Below, in pieces: positions 62,268 to 64,000 of a stretch of DNA of 64,000 nucleotides. The stretch is from contig NZ_CP025938.1 in the NCBI RefSeq assembly GCF_002893765.1, forward strand, positions 2,685,501 to 2,749,500, written 5' to 3'. The notes under the pieces are model-generated. The model had not been told where the DNA came from and ran no database searches. It saw only the letters and a program-made list of their open reading frames with translations. The position numbers and the translations under genes were made by a program. Source of the DNA: Tamlana carrageenivorans. Lineage in GTDB: Bacteria; Bacteroidota; Bacteroidia; Flavobacteriales; Flavobacteriaceae. The stretch's first letter is position 1; the number at the start of each line of letters is the position of its first letter.

Positions 62268-64000
62268 ATGAAAAAGTACCTGCTCTATATTCTGTTGTTT
62301 TTCTTCTTCGTACAACAATTTTCTGCACAAGACGATGGTGTTGTGGCTTTAAATATTCCTGTTAGAAATTCTTTAAAATTTAATAGAACTTTTATCCATC
62401 CTACTTTTAGTTTTGTAAGAGAAAGTCATCGATATATTTCAATTAACAATAAAAAGGAGTGGGCGCAATTCGACAATGCTCCAGAAACTTTTGTTTTTGG
62501 CTATTCAGGAAGATTTAAAGAAAGTATAGGAGCTGGTTTAAGTTTATTTCAACAAAATTATGGTGTATTAACCACCTTTGGAGGCATGGCCAATTTTGCC
62601 TATAATATTGTTGTAAATCGTTCTGGGAATTTAACTTTTGGAATGAACCTAGGGTTTTATAGAAGCAGCATTAAAAATGGATCCATCATTTCAAATACTC
62701 CAGATCCGTCGTTGAATAACATACCATCAAATTCAATTGTTACTATAAACCCAGGAATCAATTATGGTACAGAGTTTTTCGATTTTGGTGTGTCATTAAA
62801 CAATATCGTGGCTTACAATTTAACTTCTTCGTCCATGATAGAAGAAAATCCTGAACAAGGAATTCAAGTTCATGGCATGTATACCGGGTATGTGAATACT
62901 CGAGGTTATTTTAGAGATAGTAGGTTTTCAGCTTTATTACGATCTGAATTCAAAACCGATCAAACTGTATTTTCTGGAATTGTCATGCTCATGGTACCTA
63001 AAGGATTTTGGGGGCAAGCGGGCTACAATAGTTTTTATGGGTTTTCGGCTGGTGTTGGTTTAAATATTACATCACAAATTGCCATAGAATACAATTATGA
63101 AAGTGGTCTTGGTGATATTTCTGCTTTAGGAAATTCACATGATATATCATTAGCCTATAGATTCAAGGCCAAAGATCGTTATGATTATTTTGGCGATGAA
63201 GAGGAAGATGGATTGTTTATTTCCGAAACTAAAAATAGAAACAAGAGAAAGGTCACTCAAAGTGCAACGCCTAAAAATTTACCAAGAAAATCTGATGCCT
63301 TAGAAAAGCAACGTGCAGCTGAAGCAGCAGCAGCGGCAGCTTTTGCTGAAGAACAGAGGGCAGCCGCCGCGGCAGCATTGAATGGAAAAGTGGAAGCAGA
63401 TCGATTGGCTGAAAAGGCGGAGGCAGAACGCATTGCTGAAGAGAAACGCTTGAAAGAAGAAGCTATTTTAGCAGAGGAAGCACGCTTAAGACAAGAAGAA
63501 GAGGGGCGTTTAGCAGAAGCAGCGCGAATAAAAGCAGAGCAGGAAGCTGCCGCTTTAGCTGAAGCCGAACGTTTGAGAAAAGAGGAACAAGCTAGAATAG
63601 CCGAAGCAAAACGACTGCAAGAAGAACAAGCCGCTTTAGCCTTAGCCGAAGCAGAGCGTTTAAGACAAGAAGAGGAAGCAGCCCGTTTAGCCGAAGCAGC
63701 GCGAATAAAAGCAGAGCAGGAAGCTGCCGCTTTAGCTGAAGCTGAACGTTTGAGAAAAGAGGAACAAGCTAGAATAGCCGAGGCAAAACGATTACAAGAA
63801 GAACAAGCCGCTTTAGCCTTAGCCGAAGCAGAGCGTTTAAGACAGGAAGAAGAGGCGCGTTTAGCAGAAGCAGCGCGAATAAAAGCAGAGCAGGAAGCTG
63901 CCGCTTTAGCTGAAGCCGAACGTTTGAGAAAAGAGGAACAAGCTAGAATAGCCGAAGCAAAACGACTGCAAGAAGAACAAGCCGCTTTAGCCTTAGCCGA
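62268..64000 (+). CDS. PorP/SprF-type outer-membrane protein with long coiled-coil tail (partial)
   Basis: ATG at 62268, just after the preceding stop; the reading frame is open to the window edge (577 codons). Signal peptide YLLYILLFFFFVQQFSAQ; residues 25-310 have the PorP/SprF layout with RTFIHPTFSFVRESHRYISI, then VFGYSGRFKESIGAGLSLFQ. SprF-like proteins anchor T9SS type B cargo, such as the gene upstream, to the outer membrane. From about residue 340 it is Ala/Glu/Arg/Gln-rich coiled coil with near-identical 58-59-residue repeats starting at 63522, 63699 and 63873. A peptidoglycan-binding OmpA-type domain may follow outside the window. Confidence 0.8.
   Translation, partial: MKKYLLYILLFFFFVQQFSAQDDGVVALNIPVRNSLKFNRTFIHPTFSFVRESHRYISINNKKEWAQFDNAPETFVFGYSGRFKESIGAGLSLFQQNYGVLTTFGGMANFAYNIVVNRSGNLTFGMNLGFYRSSIKNGSIISNTPDPSLNNIPSNSIVTINPGINYGTEFFDFGVSLNNIVAYNLTSSSMIEENPEQGIQVHGMYTGYVNTRGYFRDSRFSALLRSEFKTDQTVFSGIVMLMVPKGFWGQAGYNSFYGFSAGVGLNITSQIAIEYNYESGLGDISALGNSHDISLAYRFKAKDRYDYFGDEEEDGLFISETKNRNKRKVTQSATPKNLPRKSDALEKQRAAEAAAAAAFAEEQRAAAAAALNGKVEADRLAEKAEAERIAEEKRLKEEAILAEEARLRQEEEGRLAEAARIKAEQEAAALAEAERLRKEEQARIAEAKRLQEEQAALALAEAERLRQEEEAARLAEAARIKAEQEAAALAEAERLRKEEQARIAEAKRLQEEQAALALAEAERLRQEEEARLAEAARIKAEQEAAALAEAERLRKEEQARIAEAKRLQEEQAALALA
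63522..64000 (+). repeat. Coding tandem repeat, 174-177-bp unit
   Basis: Units begin at GCGCGAATAAAAGCAGAGCA (63522, 63699, 63873), spaced 177 and 174 bp. DNA identity between units is nearly complete, so they were duplicated recently or kept alike by recombination. The unit encodes a heptad-like helix with LAEAERLRKEEQARIAEAKR. The array goes beyond the window. Confidence 0.85.

Overview
The window is AT-rich chromosomal DNA from a marine-type member of the Flavobacteriaceae (Bacteroidota). Grounds: promoters of the TTG-N19-TAnnTTTG type, a TonB receptor paired with a DUF5689 lipoprotein, a subtype iii (Bacteroidota) type VI secretion system (T6SS), gliding-motility/T9SS type B sorting and PorP/SprF proteins, and a fused CcsB-CcsA cytochrome assembly protein.

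Layout. 1-9.2 kb is a polymorphic-toxin type locus: a secreted TANFOR/fibronectin protein, a secreted protein with a restriction-endonuclease-like C-terminus and its overlapping partner, two orphan small genes, and a second secreted toxin candidate with an overlapping partner. About 220-bp elements with REP-like ends separate these modules, and a broken REP-associated (RAYT) transposase gene follows. 9.3-17.6 kb is an insertion-sequence zone (IS256-, IS982- and IS4-type, each with target-site duplications) around an outer-membrane barrel gene, bluB and a cyclase gene broken at a G10 tract. 17.6-25.1 kb holds sbcDC, a STAS-like gene and a secreted-protein gene, threaded by three related small-RNA-like units. 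Those units and the secreted-protein gene share one promoter design: palindrome GACATnnnATGTC, exactly 24 nt, TAnATTTG, and no TTG at -33.

25.2-36 kb carries a second IS256 copy, a long tandem-repeat tract, a peroxiredoxin-thioredoxin-DUF6952 operon, an NhaC-type antiporter, two paralogous exported proteins with glycine tails around a membrane protein, a decayed toxin-antitoxin pair and a second IS4 copy. 36-40.7 kb is a TonB receptor/DUF5689 pair. 40.7-52.7 kb is the T6SS: ClpV on the minus strand; TssD, B, C, E, F, a PKD protein, TssK, TssO and VgrG on the plus strand. TssG, TssN, TssQ and TssR are not seen. 52.9-58.3 kb is nrfHA plus ccsBA for ammonifying nitrite reduction. 58.4-64 kb holds exported proteins, a T9SS type B cargo gene and a PorP/SprF protein with a long repetitive coiled-coil tail that runs off the window.

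The best candidate for something undescribed is the sRNA-like family and its shared palindrome promoter at 17.7-24.4 kb. Next are the REP-ended elements that punctuate the toxin modules. All function calls come from reading motifs; no database search was possible.
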